64,000 nt of DNA from Chitinophaga niabensis (GCA_017849435.1 JAFIGY010000012.1:62001-126000); one strand, 5' to 3'; shown: positions 34,964 through 43,243, counted from the first letter of the stretch. Numbers and translations: made by a program. Notes: generated from the letters alone by a model not told the origin.

Positions 34964-37247
34964 TCCGCAAGTTAATGCTTTGTTTGCCTTTCAGCCCAAA
35001 GCTTACCTGCAATTGCTGATCGCCGCCGGCGTCGAAGTACTGAAGGCTGATCTTGTGGAAGCCCTGGCGTAAGGGTACGAGCCCTGTTTTCTCTGTTGGG
35101 GCATGTTCTCCATCATTATCTACCACCACTTCTCCGTCGATGGAAAGCACCGAACCATCGTCTGAATTGGTTTTGAACTCGTACAATCCGTCTGTGTCCA
35201 CTTTGATATAACCTTCATAGTGCACGCCGAAGGTGGGTTTTGCAATAAAGGGGCGAATGTCGAACACCGGCAGAACGCCCGTGGTGTCAGCCTTTCCTCC
35301 GCTCACATTTTTTGCGCGGGTGAAGGTGCTGTAATATGCCTGGAACTTCACGCCCTTGTTCACCGGGTTCACCGCTTGTGCCGGTTTATAACTCTTACGG
35401 GTATACGTATTACTGAAAACGCTGCTCTTTTTATCGCCGGCCGTGATCACGATGTATTTCAGCGTGATCGTCTGATTTGCTGCGGGGGACACGGCAAAAG
35501 GCTGGGTATACAGCGTGCTGCTGACGGTGGGTTCCGATCCGTCCAGTGTATAACGGATGGTAGCGTTTGCAACAGGAGGCTGCAGATGTACCTGTGCGCT
35601 GCCGGACGAGAGTACCATATCTTCAGCGCCCGCCGCTTCCGGGATGCGGAAGTTCACGCCGCGTGCTTCCAGCATGGCGAGGGCTCTGGGAAGGCGGGCA
35701 GTGAAGGAAGCGAAGTTCTTTTTGGAGGCCGGGCTCCAGGTGATCTCCGCCAGCGCAAGTGCGCGGGGATAGGTCATATAGTCCACATACGGAGCATCCG
35801 CGATGTATTCCGTCCACACATTCCCCTGTACGCCTTTGATATAAGCCTGTTCCGATGCGTTCAGCGAAGCGGGGTAGGGTTCGTAGCTGTAGACTTTTTC
35901 CAGCGGAAGGTATCCACCGATGGCGAGTGGTTCCGTGGCGGAATTGCCCTGGTAATAATCGAGATAGAGATAGGTGTTCGGCGTCATGATCACATCATGT
36001 TTCTGTTTGGCTGCTGCTATCCCGCCGCTTTCGCCCCGCCAGCTCATCACCGTGGCGTCTGGGGCGAGACCGCCTTCCAGTATCTCATCCCAGCCGATGA
36101 TTTTTTTGCCTTTGCTGTTCAGGAATTTCTCCATGCGCTGTATAAAATAGCTTTGCAGTTCATGTTCATCTTTCAGTCCGAGCGCTTTCATGCGGGCCTG
36201 GCATTTCGGGCAGGTCTTCCAGCGGTCCTTCGGGCATTCGTCTCCGCCGATATGCACATACTGGCCCGGGAAGAGCGGCAGTACTTCATCCAGCACATCT
36301 TCCAGGAAGCGGAACACTTCATCATTGCCGGCGCAGTATACCTCTTTGTAAACGCCCCATTTGGTGCCTGTTTCATATGGACCGCCTGTGCAGCCCAGTT
36401 GAGGATAGGCTGCCAGCGCAGCCAGCGCATGACCGGGCATTTCTATTTCCGGGATCACCGTGATGAAGCGTTCGGCAGCATAGCGCACTACTTCCTTCAC
36501 TTCTTCCTGTGTGTAATAGCCGCCATAGGGTTTGCCGTCATATTGCGGGCCACGACCGATGACCGTTTGTTTCCGTTGGGAAGCGATGCTTTGCAGTTTC
36601 GGATATTTTTTGATCTCAATGCGCCAGCCCTGGTCCTCCGTCAGATGCCAGTGGAAGCGGTTGAGCTTGTAATGCGCCATGGCGTCGATGAATTGTTTGA
36701 TGTAGGAGACCGGGAAGAAGTGGCGGCCTACGTCCAGCATCAGCCCGCGGTATGCGAAGCGCGGCTCGTCTTTGATGGAGACTGCGGGTATAGGGATCCT
36801 GTTGCCGGTAGCTGCGGGAGGCAGCAGTTGTTCCAGGGTTTGTACACCATAGAAGAGGCCGGCAGCGCGGCCTTGCAGAACGATCTTGTTCCTTGTCGCC
36901 GTCAGCTGGTAGCCTTCGGCAGGAAGCATTGCATCTTCAGAGAAAACCAGCGTGCTGTTATGCAGGTTGCCTTGTTCCAGTTCCATGCCATAATTGGCTT
37001 TCAGGAAAGTATTGAAAAGTGCTGCGGCTTTGGCAGCGCTTTCTCCGTTAGTGAAATATTTCATCTGCGGTGTGATCATCACATGGCCATCCAGTGTTTG
37101 CATGGACTGCGGGGCGGGGATCACAGATGGCGGGAGCACTTCTATTTTCACCGGCTTTGCGGCCACGCGGGTGTGGTGGCGTTTTTTCTGTGCGGCGGCG
37201 GTTAAAAAGAGTAGCGCTGCGAAAGTAGACAGGAGCGTTTTTTTCAT
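34947..37247 (-). CDS. Beta-N-acetylhexosaminidase, GH20, with chitobiase-like and PA14 domains
   Basis: Exported hydrolase removing terminal beta-linked GlcNAc/GalNAc, 766 residues. The start is taken at 37247 because the protein then opens with a clean signal peptide (KKTLLSTFAALLFLTAAAQ). An earlier ATG at 37277 adds ten residues. The GH20b domain is at about 30-155 and the catalytic barrel at about 155-510, with HLTEDQGWRIEI and the Asp-Glu pair in HIGGDECPKDRW. A chitobiase/Fn3-like segment follows (ATIRYTLDGSEPTVSSTLYT). A C-terminal PA14 domain (FGVHYEGYIKVDTDGLYEFK) probably binds carbohydrate. It shares a transcript with the PLP enzyme. Confidence 0.95.
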   Translation of the reverse strand: MKKTLLSTFAALLFLTAAAQKKRHHTRVAAKPVKIEVLPPSVIPAPQSMQTLDGHVMITPQMKYFTNGESAAKAAALFNTFLKANYGMELEQGNLHNSTLVFSEDAMLPAEGYQLTATRNKIVLQGRAAGLFYGVQTLEQLLPPAATGNRIPIPAVSIKDEPRFAYRGLMLDVGRHFFPVSYIKQFIDAMAHYKLNRFHWHLTEDQGWRIEIKKYPKLQSIASQRKQTVIGRGPQYDGKPYGGYYTQEEVKEVVRYAAERFITVIPEIEMPGHALAALAAYPQLGCTGGPYETGTKWGVYKEVYCAGNDEVFRFLEDVLDEVLPLFPGQYVHIGGDECPKDRWKTCPKCQARMKALGLKDEHELQSYFIQRMEKFLNSKGKKIIGWDEILEGGLAPDATVMSWRGESGGIAAAKQKHDVIMTPNTYLYLDYYQGNSATEPLAIGGYLPLEKVYSYEPYPASLNASEQAYIKGVQGNVWTEYIADAPYVDYMTYPRALALAEITWSPASKKNFASFTARLPRALAMLEARGVNFRIPEAAGAEDMVLSSGSAQVHLQPPVANATIRYTLDGSEPTVSSTLYTQPFAVSPAANQTITLKYIVITAGDKKSSVFSNTYTRKSYKPAQAVNPVNKGVKFQAYYSTFTRAKNVSGGKADTTGVLPVFDIRPFIAKPTFGVHYEGYIKVDTDGLYEFKTNSDDGSVLSIDGEVVVDNDGEHAPTEKTGLVPLRQGFHKISLQYFDAGGDQQLQVSFGLKGKQSINLRNALFN

Positions 37248-37534
37248 ATGTAAAGCGTACTTGTGTTTGATGAGCATGATGGTATCCGGAGCGATAAAAT
37301 TATAAGCAATTTTTTACGTCTTAAAATTGGCCCGGTGAAAAATAAACCTTAGTTTCGTATAACATTGTTCGTTAGCATTATTTCTATCCATCTCTTTGCG
37401 ATTTCCTTTGGCTATAAGTTTGTAAATCATTGATCACCGGTTTCGTCCGGCATTGTTAAGCATTTTATCAAGCGTTCATTTTTTCTGACTGGAAAAGATA
37501 CGCAATCATTGTTAATATTTTAAAACGTTTATGT
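37248..37534. other. 287-bp divergent intergenic region with a candidate promoter
   Basis: AT-rich region between the GH20 gene (minus) and the small two-gene cassette (plus). TTTG at 37395-37398 and TAAGTTTG at 37415-37422, 16 bp apart, could be the cassette promoter, giving a leader of about 105 nt. No RNA gene or further ORF was recognised. Confidence 0.45.
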
Positions 37535-37750
37535 ATGATGACAAAAGACAGCAATGTAGAACAATTGATTGAGTTCGCCCGGTACATGCGGGAGCATGGA
37601 ACAAAGGAAGAACTGCTCGAACCCTGGAAAATGATGGGGGCAGTGGATGAAGATGGGAACTTTATCCCTCCTTACGATATATTACCGGAGTTGATGGCAA
37701 CCATGGAACCATCGTTGATCACGGCAGCGCGGGAGCAGGGGCTTTTTTGA
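37535..37750 (+). CDS. Small acidic protein, putative antitoxin/partner of the next gene
   Basis: Protein of 71 residues, unrecognised as a named family. It is mostly helical and acidic (VEQLIEFARYMREHGTKEEL), with a central loop AVDEDGNFIPPYDILPEL and a second helix ending in EQGLF. It is followed after 21 nt by the ART-like gene, so both are surely on one transcript. Its size, order (small acidic protein first) and base composition poorer in GC than the flanking hydrolases fit a toxin-antitoxin layout, but no DNA-binding motif is evident, so it may be an immunity-like or accessory protein. Function is inference. Confidence 0.6.
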   Translation: MMTKDSNVEQLIEFARYMREHGTKEELLEPWKMMGAVDEDGNFIPPYDILPELMATMEPSLITAAREQGLF

Positions 37751-37771
37751 TTGTTAACCCATCTCTTTGTT

Positions 37772-38485
37772 ATGTATAATGTCAGACCCAGCCTTATCAT
37801 AGGGTTTCATGGTTGTGATGAGCATGTAGCAGATAGTTTGTTGCTGCAACCGGATGTTATCAGGATTAGCCGGAATCCCTATGATTGGTTAGGGCATGGG
37901 ATGTATTTCTGGGAGAACAGTTTGGAACGTGCTCTGATATGGGCAAGAGAAAAGGAGGAGCGTGGAGAGATACAAAAAGCAGCTGTAGTAGGGGCTGTGA
38001 TTAATCCTGGTTATTGTTTCGACTTGCTGGACGCAACGTATATCCGGGCATTAATTGAATATTATCGAATGATGTCTGCCTTTCATGAAAGGTATTCATT
38101 GCCATTGCTGAGGAATAAAAGCCCACGAGGTACTGACCACCCGGATAGGGTGCTGAGATTCCTTGATTGTAATTTACTCGAATATGTACATAAGACGACA
38201 TTTGCGAAATGGAAAAGAGAGATGATCAACAAAGGGATTTCCGGGGTGAGGGTGTTTGATTCTACAAGGGCGGTTTTTCGGGAAGGAGATCCGATATATG
38301 AAGGAGCCGGATTTTATGAGAAAAGCCATATTCAGGTTTGTGTACGAAATCCAAATTGCATCCTGGGGTTTTTCAGGCCCCGGAAAGAACAAGATTATTT
38401 ACGATACCTGGAGACAGTTATTCAAACATCCGGCTCCGATCCCTGTCTTATCCATTCAACCCACCCTTGCCGCGATACAACTTAA
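37772..38485 (+). CDS. Putative ADP-ribosyltransferase-like protein (candidate toxin)
   Basis: Protein of 237 residues. I recognise a widespread but poorly described family with three blocks: IIGFHGCDEHVADSLL (His13), then NPYDWLGHGMYFWENSLERA (Tyr45, Trp47), and near the C-terminus SHIQVCVRNPNCILGFFRPR. An early Phe-His-Gly, a following Gly-x-Tyr-Phe and a late Gln/Glu strand are the pattern of the ART/PARP-like fold, seen also in DUF3990-type proteins. The enzymatic role is inferred, not shown. The ATG at 37772 is preferred over an in-frame TTG at 37751. Its last 38 bp overlap the convergent fucosidase. Composition is lower in GC than its neighbours, suggesting transfer. Confidence 0.6.
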   Translation: MYNVRPSLIIGFHGCDEHVADSLLLQPDVIRISRNPYDWLGHGMYFWENSLERALIWAREKEERGEIQKAAVVGAVINPGYCFDLLDATYIRALIEYYRMMSAFHERYSLPLLRNKSPRGTDHPDRVLRFLDCNLLEYVHKTTFAKWKREMINKGISGVRVFDSTRAVFREGDPIYEGAGFYEKSHIQVCVRNPNCILGFFRPRKEQDYLRYLETVIQTSGSDPCLIHSTHPCRDTT

Positions 38486-39788
38486 CAGGTTTATCGAGCT
38501 TCAGTTCGAGTACGGTCATATACTCATCCTGCACATTAGCGGGTACATTGATGTAAATCAGCCCGGGGACAGGGCTCCAGGAGATCTTGCCTACAATTTT
38601 GTGCGTAAGTTTGGCACCATTCCCCACAACGGTAATGTCCTGTATCTTGTTATCCAGTCCTTTGACCATGACCTGCCCGCTTACTTTGCCCGGCAGGAAC
38701 AGGAAGAGGGAAGTAGAATCTTTTGACAAAGTTGTAGGGCCATAGAAATGTCCCTGTGGGATTCCGCCCATTGTGCCAAAGATCGCTTTCTCATGTTTCT
38801 TGTTCCACTTGCCCAACTCTTTCAGCACATGCACTTCTTCGTCCGGAATGGTACCATCTGCACGCGGCCCGATATCCAGCAGCATATTGCCACCATTGCT
38901 GATCGCATCGGCGAAGATGGTGATGATTTCGTAGGGTGTTTTCCAGTTAGTGTCCTGCGGCTGGTAGCCCCAGTTGTTATTGATGGTCATGCACAGTTCC
39001 CACCAGTGGAAATGCGGTCTTACCACAGGGAAGTTCTGTTCCGGCGTATCGTAATCACCGTAACCCGTGAGGCGTCCGTTGATGATCGTATGGGGATTAA
39101 AGTCCGTCAGCATTTTACGCACTTTCACAGCTTCCCATTCATCGGCACTGCGTTCCCAGTCGCCATCAAACCACCACAGGTCCGGGTTGTAAAGCTTCAT
39201 CACCTCCGCCATCTGGCCCTGGAAGAATTGCCGGAACCTGGCCCAGCGCTGCGGCTGATCGGCAATCTTGTACCGGCTGCTGTCTTTCAGGAATCCCGGA
39301 TAATCCGGTGAGCTCCAGTCCAGCAGCGAAAAGTAAGCACCCGCTTTGATATGATTCCTGCGGAGAGCATCGTAGAAGGGCTTGAGCACATCTCTTTTGG
39401 CCGGTGTGCTTTTGGCGGTGCTGAGCTTGTTAAACTTCGTATCCCAAAGAGCTACGCCATCATGGTGTTTGGTAGTGATCACGGCATAACGGGCGCCGGA
39501 TTCCTTTATGAGGTCCGCCCAGGCCTGTGGGTCATACTTGTCCGCCGTAAATCCTTTCAATTGGGACATGTAGTCCGGGTAGGATATCTTCTTGTTGTGA
39601 AAACTCCAGCTCTCGTCAATCCCCTTTACGGCATAAATGCCCCAGTGGATGAAAATGCCCAGCCTGGCGTCTGCAAACCATTGCATTTTTGACTGGATCT
39701 CTTCCGGATTGGTTTTCTGCTGCGCTTGCGCCGGTTGCATAAAATGCAATGCCATCGCTCCTGCCACTACGATTCTTTTCATCATCAT
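38448..39788 (-). CDS. Alpha-L-fucosidase, GH29
   Basis: Exported retaining fucosidase of 446 residues. The signal peptide ends PAQAQ. The GH29 barrel opens with WFADARLGIFIHWGIYAV, continues with YAVITTKHHDGVALWDT, and carries the nucleophile Asp in LWWFDGDWERS (near residue 215). NGGNMLLDIGPRADGTIPDE is the usual late barrel motif. A C-terminal beta-sandwich follows. With the GH20 hexosaminidase on the same strand upstream, it could trim fucosylated, GlcNAc-containing glycans. The ART-like cassette lies between the two genes. The ATGATGATG start leaves the exact first codon open. Confidence 0.94.
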   Translation of the reverse strand: MMMKRIVVAGAMALHFMQPAQAQQKTNPEEIQSKMQWFADARLGIFIHWGIYAVKGIDESWSFHNKKISYPDYMSQLKGFTADKYDPQAWADLIKESGARYAVITTKHHDGVALWDTKFNKLSTAKSTPAKRDVLKPFYDALRRNHIKAGAYFSLLDWSSPDYPGFLKDSSRYKIADQPQRWARFRQFFQGQMAEVMKLYNPDLWWFDGDWERSADEWEAVKVRKMLTDFNPHTIINGRLTGYGDYDTPEQNFPVVRPHFHWWELCMTINNNWGYQPQDTNWKTPYEIITIFADAISNGGNMLLDIGPRADGTIPDEEVHVLKELGKWNKKHEKAIFGTMGGIPQGHFYGPTTLSKDSTSLFLFLPGKVSGQVMVKGLDNKIQDITVVGNGAKLTHKIVGKISWSPVPGLIYINVPANVQDEYMTVLELKLDKPVKLYRGKGGLNG

Positions 39789-39932
39789 TCTATTTTTAAA
39801 GTATAATTACACTGTAGACGTTATGGGGTAAACAGCCACAATAATAAAAAAATAAAAGCCCGGAAAAAATTTAATGCCTAAATTTAGCCCCCGATATTAT
39901 TTCGACTGAAAATTATAAACTAATATCAGCAG

Positions 39933-40832
39933 ATGCAACCGACATTATTGATCCTGGCAGCAGGCATGGCCAGCCGTTACGGCAGCCTGAAGCAGATCCA
40001 GCAGTTTGGCCCCAGCGGAGAAACGATCATTGATTATTCCATCTACGACGCCATCCGCGCGGGTTTTGGAAAGATCGTATTCATCATCCGTGAGAACTTT
40101 GCAGAAGAATTCAAGGAAATATTTGAGCCTAAGCTGAAAGGACGGGTGAAAACCGACTACGTATTCCAGGATATGAGCGCCTTTGTGAACGGACATGCCG
40201 TTCCCGCAGACCGTACCAAGCCCTGGGGGACCGCCCACGCGGTACTTTGCGCCAAAGACGCCATCAACGAGCCTTTTGCTGTGATCAATGCGGACGATTT
40301 CTACGGCCGTGATGCCTTTGAGAAAATGGCCGCTTTCCTGAAAACCGACTGCCAGCCGGATAAATACAGTGTTGTAGGATACGAGCTGGGAAAAACCATC
40401 AGCGAGTATGGTTCTGTTTCCCGCGGCGTCTGCGAAGTGAACGGCAGCGGTAACCTGGCCGGTATCACGGAAAGGACCAAGATCTATGTGGATAATAATA
40501 AAATTGTATACGAGGAGGGGGATCAAAAAATGGAGCTGAGCCCGAAAACCAATGTGTCCATGAACTTCTGGGGTTTTGCACCTTCTGTGTTCCCCATCAG
40601 CGAGAAGATGTTCGATCGGTTCCTGGATAAGAATATCAGCAACCCGAAATCCGAATTCTTTATCCCGATCGTGGTAGACCAGTTTATTTCCGGCGGCCTT
40701 GGTGAAGTGAAGGTGATCCCCACCAGTTCTCAATGGTTTGGCGTGACCTACAAGGAAGATGCGCCTGGTGTACAGCAGAGCCTGTCCACACTGGTAAATC
40801 AAGGCGAATACCCGAATAATCTCTGGAAATAA
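39933..40832 (+). CDS. Sugar-nucleotidyltransferase (NTP_transferase family)
   Basis: Predicted to couple a sugar 1-phosphate to a nucleotide, 299 residues. The N-terminal nucleotide-binding loop LLILAAGMASRYGSLKQIQQ is a variant of the GXGXRLxPLT pyrophosphorylase signature. It is followed by KPWGTAHAVLCAKDAI and the metal-binding FAVINADDFYGRDAF. The sugar and nucleotide are not determined by these motifs. It abuts the NahK-like kinase with no intergenic base (TAA then ATG), so kinase and transferase should act in sequence on one sugar, possibly an amino sugar released by the neighbouring hydrolases (inference). Confidence 0.88.
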   Translation: MQPTLLILAAGMASRYGSLKQIQQFGPSGETIIDYSIYDAIRAGFGKIVFIIRENFAEEFKEIFEPKLKGRVKTDYVFQDMSAFVNGHAVPADRTKPWGTAHAVLCAKDAINEPFAVINADDFYGRDAFEKMAAFLKTDCQPDKYSVVGYELGKTISEYGSVSRGVCEVNGSGNLAGITERTKIYVDNNKIVYEEGDQKMELSPKTNVSMNFWGFAPSVFPISEKMFDRFLDKNISNPKSEFFIPIVVDQFISGGLGEVKVIPTSSQWFGVTYKEDAPGVQQSLSTLVNQGEYPNNLWK

Positions 40833-41897
40833 ATGGCGAATACGGACATTATCCATGCTTTTGGACTGAATCCCGCGGAATATGAAATGCAGAAATTCGG
40901 CAGCGGGCATATCAACAATACTTTCCTTTTGAGCGGCCGGAGCGGCGAGAAGTACGTTCTTCAGAAGATCAATACCTATGTTTTCAAGGAGCCGGAGGTA
41001 ATAGCCCGTAATCAGCGGCTGGCGGCCAACTATCTTGCAAAACATCATCCCGGTTACCTCTTTATCACACCCATTCCTACCGTGAACGGAGAGGAGCTGT
41101 ATCATCATGAAGAAGAATACTGGAGAATGATCCCTTTCATTCCCGATTCTACTACCGTGGATCAGGCGGACTCACCCAAACAGGCCTACGAAGCGGCCAA
41201 ACAGTTCGGGAAGATGGCGCGTTATTTTCACGGCATTGATCTGCGGGAATTCAAGCCCACGATTCCCAATTTCCACAACCTGACCCTGCGGTATTCCGCC
41301 TTCCAGGAGGCGATCCGCCATGCAAAGGAAGAAAGGAAGCAATTTGCGGAAGGCCTGATTGAACAATGCCTACGGTACTCGGATATTGCGGTGACCTTTG
41401 AAACACTGAAAACGAACCCGCAGTTCAGCGACCGGTTGATGCATCACGATACTAAGATCAACAATGTATTGCTGCGCAAAGATACATTCGAAGGCATCTG
41501 TGTATGCGATCTCGATACCCTCATGCCCGGCAAGATCATCTCTGACCTCGGAGATATGGTGCGCACGTATGTGTGCCCGGTTTCTGAAGAGGAGCGTGAT
41601 TTCAGCCAGATCAGCGTGCGGGAGGAATATTTTGAAGCATTGATGAAAGGATATTTATCCGAAGTAGGCAGCACCCTCTCCAAAACAGAGCAGGAGCACC
41701 TCTTTTATGCCGGCAAGTTCATGATCTACATGCAGGGTATCCGTTTCCTCACGGATTACCTGAATGGCGATGTATACTACCCGATCAAATATCCCGAACA
41801 CAACTATAACCGCGCAAAGAATCAGTTGGTGCTGTTGGAGCGTTTGATAGAGAAAGAAGAGAAGCTGCAACGCGTGATTGACGCCTGTTTGCAGTAG
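40833..41897 (+). CDS. APH-fold sugar 1-kinase, N-acetylhexosamine 1-kinase-like
   Basis: Aminoglycoside-phosphotransferase-fold kinase of 354 residues. It has an N-terminal GSGHINNTFLL nucleotide loop, the catalytic loop HHDTKINNVLL (near residue 206) and the metal-binding ICVCDLDTLMPGKIISDLGD. The overall pattern (GSGHINNTF..., QKIN, HHDTKINN) resembles the anomeric kinase NahK/LnpB. Homologues in Bacteroidota are often labelled mucin-desulfating sulfatase, which does not fit the kinase motifs. Directly fused in order to a nucleotidyltransferase gene, it probably makes the sugar 1-phosphate that enzyme uses. Confidence 0.8.
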   Translation: MANTDIIHAFGLNPAEYEMQKFGSGHINNTFLLSGRSGEKYVLQKINTYVFKEPEVIARNQRLAANYLAKHHPGYLFITPIPTVNGEELYHHEEEYWRMIPFIPDSTTVDQADSPKQAYEAAKQFGKMARYFHGIDLREFKPTIPNFHNLTLRYSAFQEAIRHAKEERKQFAEGLIEQCLRYSDIAVTFETLKTNPQFSDRLMHHDTKINNVLLRKDTFEGICVCDLDTLMPGKIISDLGDMVRTYVCPVSEEERDFSQISVREEYFEALMKGYLSEVGSTLSKTEQEHLFYAGKFMIYMQGIRFLTDYLNGDVYYPIKYPEHNYNRAKNQLVLLERLIEKEEKLQRVIDACLQ

Positions 41898-41918
41898 TAA
41901 GAAGATATTTTAGCCACG

Positions 41919-41945
41919 AAAGGCCCCGGGAACGGGGCTTTTTTG
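41919..41945 (+). terminator. Intrinsic terminator after the NahK-like gene
   Basis: A ten-pair stem including one G-U pair (around GCCCCG/CGGGGC) with a GGAA loop, followed by a T-rich tail. It ends the nucleotidyltransferase-kinase unit before the ilv leader region. Confidence 0.85.
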
Positions 41946-42067
41946 TTTTGATACAAACCACGGCAAAGGATATATTCTTAGATTTTATTCAATCAATAAA
42001 CCGCTTTTTTCGATATTTTAAAAAATTGCCTTTTGGTTTGATTTTTCTCAAAATATTTGTGTCGATA

Positions 42068-42098
42068 TTGTTTTTTATTTCACGGACCAATACATTTG
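42068..42098 (+). promoter_or_regulatory. ilv leader promoter (TTG-N20-TACATTTG)
   Basis: TTG at 42068-42070 and TACATTTG at 42091-42098 with a 20-bp spacer match the Bacteroidota consensus. Transcription should start near 42104, about 25 nt before the leader-peptide ATG. Confidence 0.68.
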
Positions 42099-42128
42099 TA
42101 TTGATAACAAAAAATCAACAATACCTCC

Positions 42129-42245
42129 ATGTGGGTAAATAAAGACAATAACAAGATCAATCACATCGTGCCACAGCTCAACTGGGCTATTACGCTCGTC
42201 GTGATCGTCGTTGTCATTATCAGCCACCAGTCTTTTGGAGGATAA
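42129..42245 (+). CDS. ilv operon leader peptide (attenuation control)
   Basis: A 38-codon ORF starting 30 nt after a good promoter. Codons 21-31 read ITLVVIVVVII, ten of eleven being Ile, Leu or Val (42189-42221). This is the hallmark of a branched-chain amino acid attenuator leader and resembles the LVVISVVVIII run of the E. coli ilv leader peptide. When charged tRNAs are short, ribosomes should stall in this run and leave the antiterminator arm at 42235 free; otherwise they reach the stop at 42243-42245 and cover it. The next gene is ilvE, which fits this role exactly. The peptide is probably not a functional protein. Confidence 0.88.
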   Translation: MWVNKDNNKINHIVPQLNWAITLVVIVVVIISHQSFGG

Positions 42246-42290
42246 CCTAGCGTGTATAACGACAACTGAAAATAAAACGCCTTCCTCCAA
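42235..42290 (+). promoter_or_regulatory. ilv antiterminator helix
   Basis: TTGGAGG at 42235-42241, overlapping the end of the leader ORF, is perfectly complementary to CCTCCAA at 42284-42290, which includes part of the terminator's 5' arm and its loop. The two pairings are mutually exclusive, as attenuation requires. The stalled ribosome's leading edge would stop just short of 42235. Confidence 0.72.
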
Positions 42291-42306
42291 CAGGAAGGCT
42301 TTTTTT
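42279..42306 (+). terminator. ilv attenuator terminator
   Basis: An 8-bp perfect stem GCCTTCCT/AGGAAGGC with a CCAAC loop, followed by seven T residues (42300-42306). It ends 19 nt before the ilvE start codon, too close to be the end of an unrelated gene, and competes with the antiterminator helix at 42235-42290. Confidence 0.88.
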
Positions 42307-42325
42307 ATGTGCAAATTTCAATTAT

Positions 42326-43228
42326 ATGTATAGCTATTACAACGAAAACACGATTCTTTACTTTGATGGGGCTTTCCAGAAAGCCACAGAAACCAAAATT
42401 GATCTGTACGGTCAGTCGCTGCATTACGGATACGCCGTATTTGAAGGTATCCGCGCTTACAAAACCGCATCCGGAGAGGTGAAAATATTTAAGGCGAAAG
42501 AACATTTCGACCGTTTCAAGCGTTCCTGCGAACTGATACACATCCCTTATAAATACAACAACGAGGAGCTGATCGCCGCTTGCTATAAAGTGCTGGAAAT
42601 GAACAATATGGAGGAGGCTTACATCCGCCCTTTGGTTTTCTGCCCACCCAACATGACCCTGAAAGCCGCGCAGGACACGCATATCCTGATCTGCGCTTGG
42701 GAATGGGGCGCTTACCTCGGTGAGAAGCTGCTCCGCGTTATGCTGTCTTCCTACCAACGCCCTAACCCGAAAGGTTTCCAAATCGAATCCAAAACTGCCG
42801 GCCTGTACGTGAATTCCATCCTGGCCTCACAGGAAGCCAAGCAGAAAGGGTATGACGAAGCGCTCCTGCTGGATATCAACGGTTTTGTAGCAGAAGGCCC
42901 GGGCTCCAACGTTTTCTACGAAAAAGACGGTAAGATCTATACACCGGCTCCGGGCAACATCCTGGCAGGCATCACCCGTGCCACAGTGATCGAGATCTGC
43001 GGCGAGCTGGGTATTCCCCTGATCGAAAAGCAAATTACAGTAGAAGAACTGAAAGAAGCAGACGCCGTCTTCTACTGCGGTACCGCCGCGGAGATCGTGG
43101 GATGGGACTCCCTGGACGGACAAGGCTTCCGCAAGCCCTGGGCCTCCTCTCTCGGAAAGGTCATTCAACAGGCTTACAAAGCCAAAGTACTGGAGAAAGA
43201 ATTCAAACGCGAGGCTATTCCGGCCTGA
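42326..43228 (+). CDS. ilvE: Branched-chain amino acid aminotransferase
   Basis: Interconverts Ile, Leu and Val with their 2-oxo acids using glutamate, the last step of branched-chain synthesis, 300 residues. Fold type IV PLP enzyme: LHYGYAVFEGIRAYKTASGE near residue 31, the PLP-lysine region IESKTAGLYVNSILASQEAK, then LLLDINGFVAEGPGSNVFYE and the phosphate-binding PGNILAGITRATVIEI. First gene of the ilv cluster, directly behind the leader-peptide attenuator. A terminator-like hairpin follows before ilvD. Confidence 0.95.
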   Translation: MYSYYNENTILYFDGAFQKATETKIDLYGQSLHYGYAVFEGIRAYKTASGEVKIFKAKEHFDRFKRSCELIHIPYKYNNEELIAACYKVLEMNNMEEAYIRPLVFCPPNMTLKAAQDTHILICAWEWGAYLGEKLLRVMLSSYQRPNPKGFQIESKTAGLYVNSILASQEAKQKGYDEALLLDINGFVAEGPGSNVFYEKDGKIYTPAPGNILAGITRATVIEICGELGIPLIEKQITVEELKEADAVFYCGTAAEIVGWDSLDGQGFRKPWASSLGKVIQQAYKAKVLEKEFKREAIPA

Positions 43229-43243
43229 GTTTGATAAGATAGC

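Noticed and set aside
35220-37205. 661-codon open frame on the plus strand opposite the GH20 hexosaminidase
   Set aside because: Antisense to a gene with an intact catalytic motif and signal peptide; its translation has no recognisable domain.
37519-37533. TTTAAAACGTTTATG resembling the LacI-type operator just before the small acidic protein
   Set aside because: Only one half matches well and the region is AT-rich. The palindrome is broken at the right side, so chance is likely.
42129-42245. Interpreting the 38-codon ORF as a small membrane protein
   Set aside because: The hydrophobic run could be a membrane segment, but the terminator 19 nt before ilvE, the exact antiterminator complement and the Ile/Leu/Val codon run are better explained by an attenuator leader.
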